Positions 53,618 through 63,010 of a DNA stretch of 64,000 nucleotides are shown piece after piece; position 1 is the stretch's first letter; the number at the start of each line of letters is the position of its first letter. The stretch is from positions 1-64,000 of the forward strand of contig NZ_RAPY01000008.1 of the NCBI RefSeq assembly GCF_003610355.1. The letters are read 5' to 3'. The notes under the pieces are model-generated. The model worked only from the letters and a program-made list of their open reading frames with translations, was not told where the DNA came from and did not search any database. Both the position numbers and the translations under genes were made by a program. This DNA comes from Sphingobacterium detergens. GTDB taxonomy: Bacteria > Bacteroidota > Bacteroidia > Sphingobacteriales > Sphingobacteriaceae.

Positions 53618-53829
53618 AAACCAATGGAAATACTTTGTTTTTTTAAAGTATTGACCTTAATAACTACATTTTATTATTTTTTTGATATCTCGCTAAGACG
53701 AGATGGGTGCAGGGGGAAGTGATATCAAACAGACATTGGTTTATTGAATTTGTAAATTCCTAGTCCTATAGGTTTTTTAATAGTTAGTGTGATTTTATGG
53801 CGATACTCCCCGTATCGCCTTATTTTTTA
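53618..53829 (+). ncRNA. Candidate free-standing structured RNA
   Basis: No ORF fits this span, but it folds consistently. P1, a closing helix: 53616-53626 with 53734-53744 (11 bp, including one G-U). P2: 53629-53636 with 53645-53652 (8-bp hairpin). P3: 53681-53689 with 53721-53729 (9 bp), capped by P4 around 53690-53692/53699-53701 (ctcg/cgag) and a G-rich loop, tgggtgcagggggaag (53704-53719). Two small stems follow (53746-53759 and 53760-53773, the latter before a T6 run) and then a terminator. The downstream gene is convergent, so it is not a leader. I match it to no known RNA class. Confidence 0.55.
53799..53829 (+). terminator. Intrinsic terminator of the candidate RNA
   Basis: GGCGATAC (53799-53806) pairs perfectly with GTATCGCC (53812-53819) around a TCCCC loop and is followed by TTATTTTTTAT. 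No protein gene on the plus strand ends nearby except Nudix, 245 bases upstream. Confidence 0.8.
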
Positions 53830-53909
53830 TCATTTTATTGGCTATTTCCATACCAAGCATTTATCCTTGCATCTTGTCTGCTTTGTCGTGTTATTATCAA
53901 GCATGAGTA

Positions 53910-54623
53910 CTATTTGAATGCGACAAAAGAAGCAAAACATAAATTCTTGTGTAGTACATCTATATCTTTAAATCCGACCTTAGCCAATAGCTCAAGCTGA
54001 TAGACCAAGGGTCGTGGTGTATCTTCATGTTCCACATAGGCAAAAACATGGTCACGATATGCTTCGTTTTGCAATTTAGTCAAGTACGCACCATATTTTT
54101 CACGATAGATCAGCTGTTGAAGAGGGGCACTATTTTGTTCGATTAAATCGAAAATCCATACACTTCCCCCGCTTTTGAGAAGTTTAAAAAGTTTGCGAAA
54201 TGCGGTCTCCCAATCTTGATCGTCTCTCAAATGATGCAAAACTGCTGTCGCAATAATCACATCAAATTTCTCCGCGGACAGATCGGCTTGTCGAAAATCG
54301 CCTTTAATCAAATGAACTGCGCCAGTTGTAAGAACGCCAACACGTTCTTTGGCTCGCTCCAACATGGGCAAGCTCAGATCGACCAAGGTAACATCGGGAT
54401 TGGATCTGACTTTCTGAAGCAGTTTCACATCATAATTACCTGCACCGCAGCCGATATCCAACACCTGCTCAAGATTCGGGTAGAGCGATGAAATTGCGTC
54501 TGTTATAAGTTCCATATTCCAGACCGCATCCAATGTAGTCGCCTGACCTGTTTCTAAATTAGAGAACCGTTCGACATCTTTGTCAAATCGTGTTTCAATT
54601 TCTTGTAATGTTGCCTTACTCAT
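53910..54623 (-). CDS. Class I SAM-dependent methyltransferase
   Basis: A 237-residue methyltransferase. Motif I is VLDIGCGAGNYDVKLLQKV near residue 60, motif II is VTLVDLSLPMLERAKERV, and FDVIIATAVLHHLRDD is motif IV near residue 130. The start is taken as ATG 54623 (MSKATLQEIE); the ATG at 54689 would add 22 residues with no family resemblance. The substrate is unknown. It is divergent from the LysR gene, 198 bases apart, so LysR may control it (inference). Confidence 0.85.
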   Translation of the reverse strand: MSKATLQEIETRFDKDVERFSNLETGQATTLDAVWNMELITDAISSLYPNLEQVLDIGCGAGNYDVKLLQKVRSNPDVTLVDLSLPMLERAKERVGVLTTGAVHLIKGDFRQADLSAEKFDVIIATAVLHHLRDDQDWETAFRKLFKLLKSGGSVWIFDLIEQNSAPLQQLIYREKYGAYLTKLQNEAYRDHVFAYVEHEDTPRPLVYQLELLAKVGFKDIDVLHKNLCFASFVAFK

Positions 54624-54821
54624 AGCTAAATAAATATTTGTGAGCACAAATGCTCGGTTTGTCATTCCATGGAAATATCGAATATCCAAGTTATTTTCAT
54701 AAGCGCTTTTTACATTCTATGCATTGATATCACCTATAAATTTTAATTATTTAAAGGTAGGGTTAACTCAAATTCATTAAAAATATTTATTTTGTCATCG
54801 ATTCATACCAAAAAAGTATCA

Positions 54822-55703
54822 ATGGAAATCCGACATCTTATTTATTTCAAAACAGTAGCCGAAGAACTCCACTTCGGAAGGGCTGCCGAGCGGTTATTTA
54901 TGTCCCAACCACCGTTAAGTCGACAAATCAAAGATCTTGAAGATGAGCTGGGCGTTATACTCTTTTTCAGAACGAACAAAAGGGTAGAACTGACCGAAGC
55001 TGGTAAATACTTTTTGGAAGAGGTTGTTGAGATACTTCAAAACTTAGCGCATAGCAAAACGATCACAAAACAGATCCATAACAATATTTCAGGCGAATTT
55101 AAGCTCGGCTATATCAGTTCCACACCAAAGCAGATGTTGGCAACGGTATTGAAACAGATTCAACAAAAATTCCCCTATCTACGGGTCAGCTTGTTTGAGA
55201 CATCAACACAAAAACAGAAAACAGCCCTGGAAAATGGAAAACTGGATCTCGGCATTATGCGTGCGCCCATTTACGCGAGCGAACTGCTCGTCACTCCCCT
55301 ATTTGAAGATCCCATGGTTATTGCTGGATCCACGGAAGTTGACTTTAAGAACATCAATTTTTTCAATGAAAATTTTATCTCTTTCAATCAAAAATATGCT
55401 TCTGAATATCATCGCCTAACAATCAATACCTGTAATCGCATGGGGTTTGAGCCCAAAATTGTGCACCAAAGCAATTCTATGTCTTCTATCCTTGAACTCG
55501 TTTCACAGGGATTGGGTTTGGCTGTGGTCCCGGCATCCACGATAAAACAGTATCCACATCTAAAATTGAAAATCCTGAAACTTGATGACCTAGATAGTAA
55601 AACAGAGGTAATTTTGGTTTCGAATATAAAAAGTAAGAATAGTGCTCTTGCTGAATTTATTCAATGTATTCAAAAAGAATACCTTAAATTCAATAAAGGT
55701 TAG
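54822..55703 (+). CDS. LysR-family transcriptional regulator
   Basis: A 293-residue LysR protein. The N-terminal winged helix reads MEIRHLIYFKTVAEELHFGR, then AAERLFMSQPPLSRQIKDLE and LFFRTNKRVELTEAG. Residues 90-290 are the periplasmic-binding-like effector domain. The beginning at the ATG at 54822 is the standard LysR start; an in-frame TTG at 54792 would add ten residues. The effector is unknown. A serine hydrolase gene follows 34 bases later on the same strand. Confidence 0.92.
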   Translation: MEIRHLIYFKTVAEELHFGRAAERLFMSQPPLSRQIKDLEDELGVILFFRTNKRVELTEAGKYFLEEVVEILQNLAHSKTITKQIHNNISGEFKLGYISSTPKQMLATVLKQIQQKFPYLRVSLFETSTQKQKTALENGKLDLGIMRAPIYASELLVTPLFEDPMVIAGSTEVDFKNINFFNENFISFNQKYASEYHRLTINTCNRMGFEPKIVHQSNSMSSILELVSQGLGLAVVPASTIKQYPHLKLKILKLDDLDSKTEVILVSNIKSKNSALAEFIQCIQKEYLKFNKG

Positions 55704-55737
55704 TAACCAACCTGATCATTTTATTCCCGTACACACT

Positions 55738-56874
55738 ATGAAAAAGACCATTATTACCTTCTTTCACTTAGCGCTGTTACTCCCCGTATTATTGTTCGGA
55801 CAGGAGACTTCAGAAATTGACCAACGATTGCAAACTATTATGCAACGATATCAAGCAATAGGACTTAGTGTAGTGCTTGTAAAAAACAACCAGATTTATT
55901 TTCATAAGAATTATGGTAACAAAAGCATCGAGGACAAGACTTTGCTCAATGACAATGATATCTTTCGGATCGCTTCCATATCAAAGTCATTTACCGCGAC
56001 CTCTTTTATGCAGCTTTTGAAACAGGGGCGATGTTCTTTAGATGATGATTTCGGAGATCTTATCGGTTTTCCGATTAGAAATCCAAATTATCCCGAGGAA
56101 AAAATTACCCTTCGGATGATACTTTCTCACACCTCGAGCATTAATGATCAAAACGGTTATTTTAATCTGGATGTGATCAATCCAACCAAAAATCCGAATT
56201 GGAAAAGTTCTTATAATAATTATACACCAGGCAGTCAATATCAGTATTGTAATCTAAATTTTAATATGGCTGGCGCCGTATTGGAAAAATTGACGCAGAT
56301 GCGTTTTGATAACTACATCTCCAAAAACATTCTTAAGCCATTGCATCTTTATGGTGGATATTGTGTTGACTCGCTAGATCATTCGAGATTAGTCCCTTTA
56401 TATTCATTCGATAACAACGCTAATATTATCGAAGAACCGAATGCATATGCACCAAGGCGTGACGAACTTGCAGCTTATCAATTAGGCTATACGACTCCTG
56501 TCCTCTCCCCGACTGGTGGAATGAAGATCTCGACACTCGATCTTGCAAAATATATGCTTATGCATATGAACTATGGGGTGGCTAGCGGGAAGAAAATAAT
56601 GGATAAAAAATATGCAAAGATCATGCAAACAGCTGTTAATAGCGATGCAGGATATGGCCTCGCCATTATGAACGAAAATACGGTAATTCCAGGTGTTACA
56701 TTAACGGGACATACGGGATCTGCTTACGGCTTATACAGCGCAATGTTTTTCAATCCTGTAAAAAAATATGGATTTGTGGTGATCACCAATGGTTGCAACA
56801 TACCTGATAGCGAAAATTTTAATCCACTGCTCAAAGACTGCATCCGCGCCTTATATGACACGTATATAAAATAG
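55738..56874 (+). CDS. Exported serine hydrolase of the beta-lactamase/penicillin-binding fold
   Basis: A 378-residue protein with a signal peptide (TIITFFHLALLLPVLLFG) and the class C beta-lactamase-like fold. Catalytic motifs are SISK (Ser80, Lys83), YCN in YQYCNLNFN and HTGS (the KTG equivalent) in LTGHTGSAYGLYS. Members include esterases, D-amino-acid peptidases and peptide-processing enzymes; true beta-lactamase activity cannot be assumed. The start is ATG 55738, just before the signal sequence. It is probably co-transcribed with the LysR gene. Confidence 0.86.
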   Translation: MKKTIITFFHLALLLPVLLFGQETSEIDQRLQTIMQRYQAIGLSVVLVKNNQIYFHKNYGNKSIEDKTLLNDNDIFRIASISKSFTATSFMQLLKQGRCSLDDDFGDLIGFPIRNPNYPEEKITLRMILSHTSSINDQNGYFNLDVINPTKNPNWKSSYNNYTPGSQYQYCNLNFNMAGAVLEKLTQMRFDNYISKNILKPLHLYGGYCVDSLDHSRLVPLYSFDNNANIIEEPNAYAPRRDELAAYQLGYTTPVLSPTGGMKISTLDLAKYMLMHMNYGVASGKKIMDKKYAKIMQTAVNSDAGYGLAIMNENTVIPGVTLTGHTGSAYGLYSAMFFNPVKKYGFVVITNGCNIPDSENFNPLLKDCIRALYDTYIK

Positions 56875-57003
56875 ACTAATATTCAGTAAAAAAGTTCCAC
56901 AATTTTTATTTTCAATCATTTATTTTAACTGCGAAAAAAGGGCTTGATAAGCAGAAGAGTTGGAGCACTTTCAGAATCATCCCGCTGTCTTTCAGCCATA
57001 AAA

Positions 57004-57038
57004 ATACCCCCAAATAGTTGAACACTATTTGGGGGTAT
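57004..57038. terminator. Bidirectional terminator between serine hydrolase and peroxidase genes
   Basis: ATACCCCCAAATAG (57004-57017) pairs perfectly with CTATTTGGGGGTAT (57025-57038) across a 7-base loop. It separates two convergent genes. The remaining 56875-57003 shows nothing else. Confidence 0.8.
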
Positions 57039-57060
57039 AGCTGTATTTCTTGCTTTTTAC

Positions 57061-57585
57061 TTATTTCTTATTTCCTACCCAGTTTACAATCGCTGGATCC
57101 AATGGATTGGTAGCTGATCGAAAGCGATGTACTAATTTACCATTTTCGTCGATCAGGAATTTTTCAAAGTTCCATTTAATCTCTCCTGTAAAATCGGGAT
57201 TTTCCTGTGTGATCAGATATTTAAATAAAGGTGAAATCTGATCCCCTTTGACTTCCACTTTTTCAGCCATTAAAAAGTCTACACCATAGTTTTGTTCACA
57301 GAATTCCTGAATCTCTGAATTGGAGCCAGGTTCTTGCTGTCCAAAGTTATTCGCCGGAAAACCAATGATAACCAATTTGTCGCCAAATGTTTTGTGTAGT
57401 TCTTCCAGGTCCTTATACTGTTTCGTAAAACCGCATTTAGAAGCTGTATTGACAATCAATATCTTCTTTCCTTTGAAATCGGACATTTTCACCTTCTGCC
57501 CTTCTAGCGTCTTAAAAGTGAAATTATAAATTTCGGGATTGCCAAATAACATTGACATGTACACCATAATAGTTGCTACGATCAT
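57061..57585 (-). CDS. Glutathione-peroxidase family thiol peroxidase
   Basis: A 174-residue peroxidase with the catalytic Cys51 in NTASKCGFT (Cys rather than selenocysteine), the GFPANNFGQQEPGS segment with the catalytic Gln, and KWNFEKFLID with the Trp-Asn pair of the active site. It reduces hydroperoxides, probably with thioredoxin in bacteria. The first 15 residues are hydrophobic and may act as a short anchor, or translation may start at a later Met (Met10 or Met12). The start lies 12 bases after the kinase-like gene on the same strand, suggesting an operon. Confidence 0.9.
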   Translation of the reverse strand: MIVATIMVYMSMLFGNPEIYNFTFKTLEGQKVKMSDFKGKKILIVNTASKCGFTKQYKDLEELHKTFGDKLVIIGFPANNFGQQEPGSNSEIQEFCEQNYGVDFLMAEKVEVKGDQISPLFKYLITQENPDFTGEIKWNFEKFLIDENGKLVHRFRSATNPLDPAIVNWVGNKK

Positions 57586-57596
57586 ATTTATTTAAT

Positions 57597-58463
57597 TTAA
57601 AGACTCAACAATGAGTTACTCTCTCTTTCCAGCACCGCATTGAACAATTCGTTAATAGGTGACTTTAGTATTGTTCCGACCTTGATCTGATGTGTTTCAC
57701 ACACTTCACGCAATAACAGATCAAAGCTATAAGCAATTGAGCCAACAAAGTGGCACTCATACTGTGTATAATCCGCATAAGTCAAAATAGAGGCCTGAAC
57801 AAACTCTTCAAAACCACCTTTTACCAGATCAATAATAAATGGATGGGTAATATTATCAGACATAAATGGTGCAAAGGAGGCTAAAAAAGCATTCGGCCGT
57901 TCTTTTTGGTACACATTTTTGATAACAACCTCTTTATTTATACGGTATTTAACGGCGAATTTCTCATTCAAATCTTTTGGCATACGCCCATATAAAAATA
58001 AGCGTAGGAGCTTTTTACCGAAGTAAGCGCCCGAACCTTCGTCTCCCAGCACATAACCATTACCATTGTGGGAGGCCATGAGCTCCTCACCATCAAAAAA
58101 GCTAAGATCCGATCCAGTACCAAGTGTAGCTACATAACCTTTTTTATTGCCACAGGTTGCTAAAGCACTACCAAAAAGGTCGTTCTCAACTGCGATATAA
58201 GCATTTTCAAATAAAGGGGTCAATGCATTTGAAACCATTTCACGACGGTCAGGGGTAATACAGCCCGCCCCAAAAAAATAAAGCTCTGTAACCTCGTCAG
58301 CATAGGGTATTATTTCAGGTATTTCTTTAATAACCCGTGTGATTTCTTTTTCATTAACGAAAAAAGGATTGAGTCCATTTGTACTGAACGAAATAGGAGC
58401 ACTATCAGGCAATTCCAATTTCCAATCTGACTTTGACGAGCCACTATCAACAACTAAGATCAT
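57597..58463 (-). CDS. BadF/BadG-type ATPase, N-acetylglucosamine-kinase-like
   Basis: A 288-residue ASKHA-fold protein: MILVVDSGSSKSDWKLEL (phosphate-1 loop), FFGAGCITPDRREMV, VENDLFGSALATCGNKKGYVATLGTGSDLSFF (phosphate-2) and NGYVLGDEGSGAYFGKKLLRLFL, which is diagnostic of the BadF/BadG/BcrA/BcrD group that includes GlcNAc kinase. It probably phosphorylates an amino sugar recovered from cell-wall turnover (inference). It is transcribed toward the peroxidase gene, 12 bases away. Confidence 0.83.
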   Translation of the reverse strand: MILVVDSGSSKSDWKLELPDSAPISFSTNGLNPFFVNEKEITRVIKEIPEIIPYADEVTELYFFGAGCITPDRREMVSNALTPLFENAYIAVENDLFGSALATCGNKKGYVATLGTGSDLSFFDGEELMASHNGNGYVLGDEGSGAYFGKKLLRLFLYGRMPKDLNEKFAVKYRINKEVVIKNVYQKERPNAFLASFAPFMSDNITHPFIIDLVKGGFEEFVQASILTYADYTQYECHFVGSIAYSFDLLLREVCETHQIKVGTILKSPINELFNAVLERESNSLLSL

Positions 58464-58666
58464 ACAAATTCTTGATTATTTTCCCCTTATAAACTAGTGT
58501 ATCAAATATACAAAAATTACCTCCAAACTGAAACGACGATTCTTAAAGAAAATACGTATCTTGGAATTCTTATGTGACATCTTTACAATCCAATGAGACT
58601 TTTTGAATCAATCAAAGTACGCCGGATTTTAATAAGCTATTGAAGAACCAACAAAACATTTTTTTG

Positions 58667-58698
58667 TTTGATTTAAGCATAAGATACTTTTAATTTTG
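58667..58698 (+). promoter_or_regulatory. Promoter of the M61 peptidase gene
   Basis: TTTG (58667-58670), a 20-base spacer and TAATTTTG (58691-58698) fit the Bacteroidota -33/-7 promoter. The ATG follows 26 bases later. Confidence 0.65.
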
Positions 58699-58723
58699 TA
58701 AGCGCATACTAAAATTATTTTTC

Positions 58724-60469
58724 ATGGATAGTGACCATTTAAATGTACCTACAATAAACTTTGAGGTATCATTTCCAGAAGTACAAGCTCATTACATTGA
58801 CGTAAAGATGAGCATCAAAAAACTCAATCAACCCTATGTTGATCTAAAAATGCCCGTCTGGTCACCAGGTTCCTACTTAATTCGTGAATACGCAAAAAAT
58901 GTAGAGCGATTTAAACCTGTCGATGCCAATGGAAATCCCATTCCTTTCAGCAAAATATCAAAAAATACCTGGCGTGTTACAACAGATGCACTGGATCAGA
59001 TAGATGTACACTATTCGGTCTATGGCTTTGAGGTCTCTGTCCGTACAAATTTTTTCGACAGCGACCACGCATTTATCGTCCCAACAGCAACATTTCTACA
59101 TATTGAAGGCTATCTTAACGTCCCTTCGACGATCGTTATTGTGCCAAAAGAAACTTGGAAAAGTATATCAACAGGACTTGAACGGTTGACGCAGCATACT
59201 TTCCATGCGCCCAACTTTGACGTTTTATATGACAGTCCGATTGAAGTAGGCAACCAGGATATTTGGAAGTTTCATGCTGCAGGAGTAGAACATGAGTGCG
59301 CAATGGTGGGTGGTGGCTCCTATGACAAAGAACGTCTTACCACAGACATTACACGTATTGTGGAAGAAGAAACCCGTATTTGGGGATCAAACCCCAATAA
59401 ACGTTATGTCATTATCACACATAACTATCAATCTGGTGGTGGCGGTCTTGAGCACCTCAACTCTACCGTGCTAGGGGCTTCGAGAAATGCATATCGCAAT
59501 GAACACAGCTACAAAACATATCTAAGCCTCGTAGCGCATGAATATTTCCACCTATGGAATGTAAAGCGCCTTCGCCCCAAGGCATTGGGCCCATTTGACT
59601 ATGATGGGGAGAACTATACCACAGGATTATGGATCATGGAAGGGGTGACCTCCTATTATGACAATTTGATCATCAAACGTTGTGGGTTCTATGATGAAAA
59701 GGAATACCTTTCATTATTGGCCAATGATTTTAATATTATATTGAACCGTCCAGGACATGAGATACAGTCTGCGGCTGCATCAAGCTTTGATACTTGGATC
59801 AAATATTATAGACCAGATGAAAATGCCATTAATTCGGCTATTTCTTATTATAACAAAGGGGCTATGCTTACCGCCCTGCTTGATATCAAAGTAATAGCAG
59901 CCACAGATGGAAAAATAAAATTAGACGACATCCTCCGTGCTGCTTATGAAGAATTCTTCTTAAAACTTGACCGTGGCTTTGAAGAAAAAGAGTTTCAGAG
60001 CCTGGCGGAGCGTATTGCTGGCACCTCGCTGGATGATATATTCCAGGCAGCACATCAGGATGGCGAACTCGATTACAACGCTTATTTTAATTTGGTAGGA
60101 TATGAAATCGTGGATACCAACGAAGATAACGACACATTAACCTTGGGTATCACGACCAACAAAGCAGATGGTGTAATCAGTGTTGCGACTGTTGAAAAAG
60201 GAACAGGTGCCTACGATGCCGGTTTAAATGTCAGAGATGAATTAATCGCAATCAATAATATCAGACTTGATTTAAAAGACAAGGAGATTGATTTTATCAT
60301 CCAACATGCTACTGATGGTGAAATATTGAATTTCCTTATTGCAAGAGACGGCTTAATTCGAGAAATACCCGTTCAAATCAGAAAAAATAACAAGAAGATT
60401 CATGAAATCCGTCCGCTTAAAGACCAAACCTTCCTGCAGGAACTGTTGGGAAAAATCTGGATGGCTTAA
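58724..60469 (+). CDS. M61-family metallopeptidase with C-terminal PDZ domain
   Basis: A 581-residue glycyl-aminopeptidase-like protein. The N-terminal beta domain (residues 1-170) begins near PTINFEVSFPEVQAHYIDV. The zinc motif HEYFH is near residue 272, within LVAHEYFHLWNVKRLRP, and the third ligand Glu lies in WIMEGVTSYY. The C-terminal part (about 480-560) is a PDZ domain (VEKGTGAYDAGLNVRDELIAINN). No signal peptide is visible, so it may be cytoplasmic, although many relatives are exported. It stands alone with its own promoter and terminator. Confidence 0.9.
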   Translation: MDSDHLNVPTINFEVSFPEVQAHYIDVKMSIKKLNQPYVDLKMPVWSPGSYLIREYAKNVERFKPVDANGNPIPFSKISKNTWRVTTDALDQIDVHYSVYGFEVSVRTNFFDSDHAFIVPTATFLHIEGYLNVPSTIVIVPKETWKSISTGLERLTQHTFHAPNFDVLYDSPIEVGNQDIWKFHAAGVEHECAMVGGGSYDKERLTTDITRIVEEETRIWGSNPNKRYVIITHNYQSGGGGLEHLNSTVLGASRNAYRNEHSYKTYLSLVAHEYFHLWNVKRLRPKALGPFDYDGENYTTGLWIMEGVTSYYDNLIIKRCGFYDEKEYLSLLANDFNIILNRPGHEIQSAAASSFDTWIKYYRPDENAINSAISYYNKGAMLTALLDIKVIAATDGKIKLDDILRAAYEEFFLKLDRGFEEKEFQSLAERIAGTSLDDIFQAAHQDGELDYNAYFNLVGYEIVDTNEDNDTLTLGITTNKADGVISVATVEKGTGAYDAGLNVRDELIAINNIRLDLKDKEIDFIIQHATDGEILNFLIARDGLIREIPVQIRKNNKKIHEIRPLKDQTFLQELLGKIWMA

Positions 60470-60496
60470 TGTGAACGTTAGTCAACTGTACCATTT

Positions 60497-60534
60497 AACA
60501 GAAAGAGCAGAAATATATTTCTGCTCTTTCTGTT
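60497..60534. terminator. Bidirectional terminator between M61 and barrel-protein genes
   Basis: AACAGAAAGAGCAGAAAT (60497-60514) pairs with 60517-60534. The G/C-containing core is AGAGCAG/CTGCTCT and AT-rich sequence follows on both sides. It lies 28 bases past the M61 stop codon. Confidence 0.75.
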
Positions 60535-60538
60535 AATT

Positions 60539-61039
60539 TTAAAACTTATATCTTACCGAGAATCCAATAGGATCAAATATCTTGAGGCTGGATTCATTCA
60601 GAAAATCAAAGTAAGGTTTTACATCCAATGAAATCTGAAATGGGGCTTGGGGAATATTATACTCTATCCCGACAATACCATCTATACTTAAATTAAGATG
60701 CGAATCAAAGGATTGACGTTGACCATTTATAATTTTGTCTTTTTCTTTGTACGATCCGATACTTCCACCAAAACCATAGTACCAATTTAAACCAGTCGCT
60801 AAAGGTTTGTAAATTTCATACAATCCAACTACACGAAATCGGCGGAAATCAGAATTGCTTTGAATACTCATAATACCTTCTAACGCATGGTTTGAATTAA
60901 GTGTATGACGATAAGTAATCCCTTGAGCAGAACCAAACCGCCCACCAATAGCGCCTTTATTATCCAGCTGAGCTACAGCTTTATTGGATAACGCACCAAA
61001 CATCAGCATTCCACCGACAGCCAAAAATATTTTTCTCAT
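60539..61039 (-). CDS. Small exported outer-membrane beta-barrel-like protein
   Basis: A 166-residue protein with signal peptide (RKIFLAVGGMLMFGALSNKAVA, then QL) and alternating beta strands ending FSVRYKF, with a terminal Phe typical of outer-membrane barrels. It is a paralogue of 26031-26504: GLNWYYGFGGSIG and VGIEYNIPQAPFQISLDVKP correspond to GLGWYAGVGAQL and LGLEFKIPAAPIGFHADWKP there. The function is unknown. Confidence 0.75.
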   Translation of the reverse strand: MRKIFLAVGGMLMFGALSNKAVAQLDNKGAIGGRFGSAQGITYRHTLNSNHALEGIMSIQSNSDFRRFRVVGLYEIYKPLATGLNWYYGFGGSIGSYKEKDKIINGQRQSFDSHLNLSIDGIVGIEYNIPQAPFQISLDVKPYFDFLNESSLKIFDPIGFSVRYKF

Positions 61040-61208
61040 AAAAATTGAACGCTTTATACTCTACTTTATATCTTTCAAAAGTAACAATTACAGCTATAAC
61101 GACACAATGTTTAATTTGTTATGACATTAATCCCAATATCTCCAACTTTATTTCTGATATTTTTTTTATATTTAAGTCAATAGTGATAACCAAATAAACT
61201 CAAGTGAT

Positions 61209-62975
61209 ATGGGCAGAATTTTTGACTTTATAACCTTATATAAAGAAAAATACGCAAAGGACATTATGGTGGCGGGCAGAGATTCCAGTGGCAACTGGAA
61301 AACTTACTCCACCAAAGAATATACGGATGCAATTGATTCCTTGAGTAGGGCTCTATTGAAATTGGAGCTTAAGAAAGGGGATCGTGTCGGAATAATGTCC
61401 GGTAATAGACCGGAATGGAACTTGGTTGATTTTGCCTGCAATCAAATCGGGCTTGCAACAGTTCCCCTCTACCCGACATTATCTACACAAGATCTTTCAT
61501 TTATTGTGAACGATTCCGATGTTAAAGTGTTATTTGTAAGCAATAAAGACTTAACAGCCCGTATTGAGCAGGCGATCAAGGAACATGGCATACAACCGCA
61601 GGTATATACCTTTGACCAGATTGAAAATCATACTCCTTTAACTGAGTTAATTGCAGGTGCAAAAGAAGACACGACTGATCTGTCCTCCCATCGCGATAGC
61701 GTTACCGAAGATGATCTATTGACCTTGATTTATACCTCGGGCACCACAGGGCGTCCCAAAGGTGTTTACCTATCTCATAAAAATGTCTATAGCAATGTCA
61801 CCGCCTGCAATTATCTGATACGGGAGGATTTCAAAACTGCACTTAGTTTTCTTCCGTTATGCCATATTTTCGAACGCATGGTTGTGTATATGTACTATTC
61901 AAAGGGGATTCAAATTTACTTCTCAGAAACCCTGGATAATGTCGTTGCTGATATTAACGATGTAAAACCAGATGTCTTTACAACGGTACCACGTGTACTG
62001 GAAAAAGTCTACGACAAGATCATTGAAAAAGGTAAAGCACTGACCGGTATTAAAAAGAAACTATTCTTCTGGGCAGTAGACTTAGGGTTAAAATTCCAGG
62101 AGCCAGGCAAAAATGGCATGCTCTATTCGATTAAACTGGGCATTGCCCGTAAGCTGATCTTTTCTAAATGGCAGGAAGCATTGGGAGGTAATATTAAGAT
62201 TATTGTATCAGGCGGTGCCGCCCTTCAAGAGCGCTTAGCGCGTATATTTTGGGCTGCTGACCTCAAGGTGCTTGAAGGATATGGATTGACGGAAACGTCT
62301 CCCGTTATTGCTGTAAACTCTTATTTACCAAATGGACTAAAATTTGGAACAGTTGGAAAACCGCTTAAAAACCTTGAAGTAAAAATCGCATCAGATGGTG
62401 AGATCCTAGTGAAAGGCCCTAGTATAACTACAGGCTATTATCAAAACGAGGAAGCCACTAAGGAAGCTTTCGATGAAAATGGTTTCTTCAAAACCGGAGA
62501 TATTGGCGAAATTACGACAGATGGTTTCTTAAAGATTACTGATCGAAAGAAAGAGATGTTTAAAACAGCTGGCGGAAAATACATTGCACCGCAGTCTATT
62601 GAAAACAAATTAATGGAATCAACCTTGATCGGCCAGGTAATGGTAATCGGCGAGAATCGCAAATTTCCGAGTGCATTAATCGTACCTGCTTTTGATGTCC
62701 TTTCAAAATGGGCTGCCCAAAAAGGGATATCCAGTAGTTCAAATGAAGAACTTATCAAAAATTCCGACGTTGTTCAAAAATACCAAGAGGAAATAAACCG
62801 ATTATCAGGTAACTTTGGCCATTGGGAGATTGTCAAGAAATTTATTCTTTTACCAAAAGAATGGTCAATAAATGAAGGTCAATTGACCCCAAAATTGAGT
62901 TTGAAACGAAAAGTTATTTTAAAAGAGAATGAAACTGCGATCGACAAATTGTATGTGGAACAGAATCAAGAATAA
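61209..62975 (+). CDS. Long-chain fatty-acid-CoA ligase (AMP-forming)
   Basis: A 588-residue adenylate-forming enzyme. The phosphate-binding loop IYTSGTTGRPKGV is near residue 177, followed by FLPLCHIFERMVVYMYYSKG, LEGYGLTETSPVIAVN near 355 and the hinge KITDRKKEMFKTAGGKYIAP near 440. The long insertion after the hinge and the overall pattern fit the bacterial long-chain acyl-CoA synthetase group (FadD15-like). It activates fatty acids for lipid synthesis or breakdown. A YihY-family gene follows after 35 bases on the same strand. Confidence 0.9.
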   Translation: MGRIFDFITLYKEKYAKDIMVAGRDSSGNWKTYSTKEYTDAIDSLSRALLKLELKKGDRVGIMSGNRPEWNLVDFACNQIGLATVPLYPTLSTQDLSFIVNDSDVKVLFVSNKDLTARIEQAIKEHGIQPQVYTFDQIENHTPLTELIAGAKEDTTDLSSHRDSVTEDDLLTLIYTSGTTGRPKGVYLSHKNVYSNVTACNYLIREDFKTALSFLPLCHIFERMVVYMYYSKGIQIYFSETLDNVVADINDVKPDVFTTVPRVLEKVYDKIIEKGKALTGIKKKLFFWAVDLGLKFQEPGKNGMLYSIKLGIARKLIFSKWQEALGGNIKIIVSGGAALQERLARIFWAADLKVLEGYGLTETSPVIAVNSYLPNGLKFGTVGKPLKNLEVKIASDGEILVKGPSITTGYYQNEEATKEAFDENGFFKTGDIGEITTDGFLKITDRKKEMFKTAGGKYIAPQSIENKLMESTLIGQVMVIGENRKFPSALIVPAFDVLSKWAAQKGISSSSNEELIKNSDVVQKYQEEINRLSGNFGHWEIVKKFILLPKEWSINEGQLTPKLSLKRKVILKENETAIDKLYVEQNQE

Positions 62976-63010
62976 CAATTTGCACGATTATTGGAGCGGA
63001 TAATCTTATT

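Noticed and set aside
53618-53829. 6S RNA identity for the candidate RNA
   Set aside because: 6S RNA is one long hairpin with a central bubble closed by its ends; this sequence forms a multi-branched fold with a separate 3' terminator.
53797-54000. 67-codon plus-strand open frame
   Set aside because: It starts at the terminator hairpin of the candidate RNA and runs antisense into the methyltransferase gene.
55738-56874. Calling the serine hydrolase a resistance beta-lactamase controlled by an AmpR-like LysR
   Set aside because: The SxxK, YxN and HTG motifs are shared with many esterases and peptidases, and the LysR gene is co-directional rather than divergent as in ampR-ampC.
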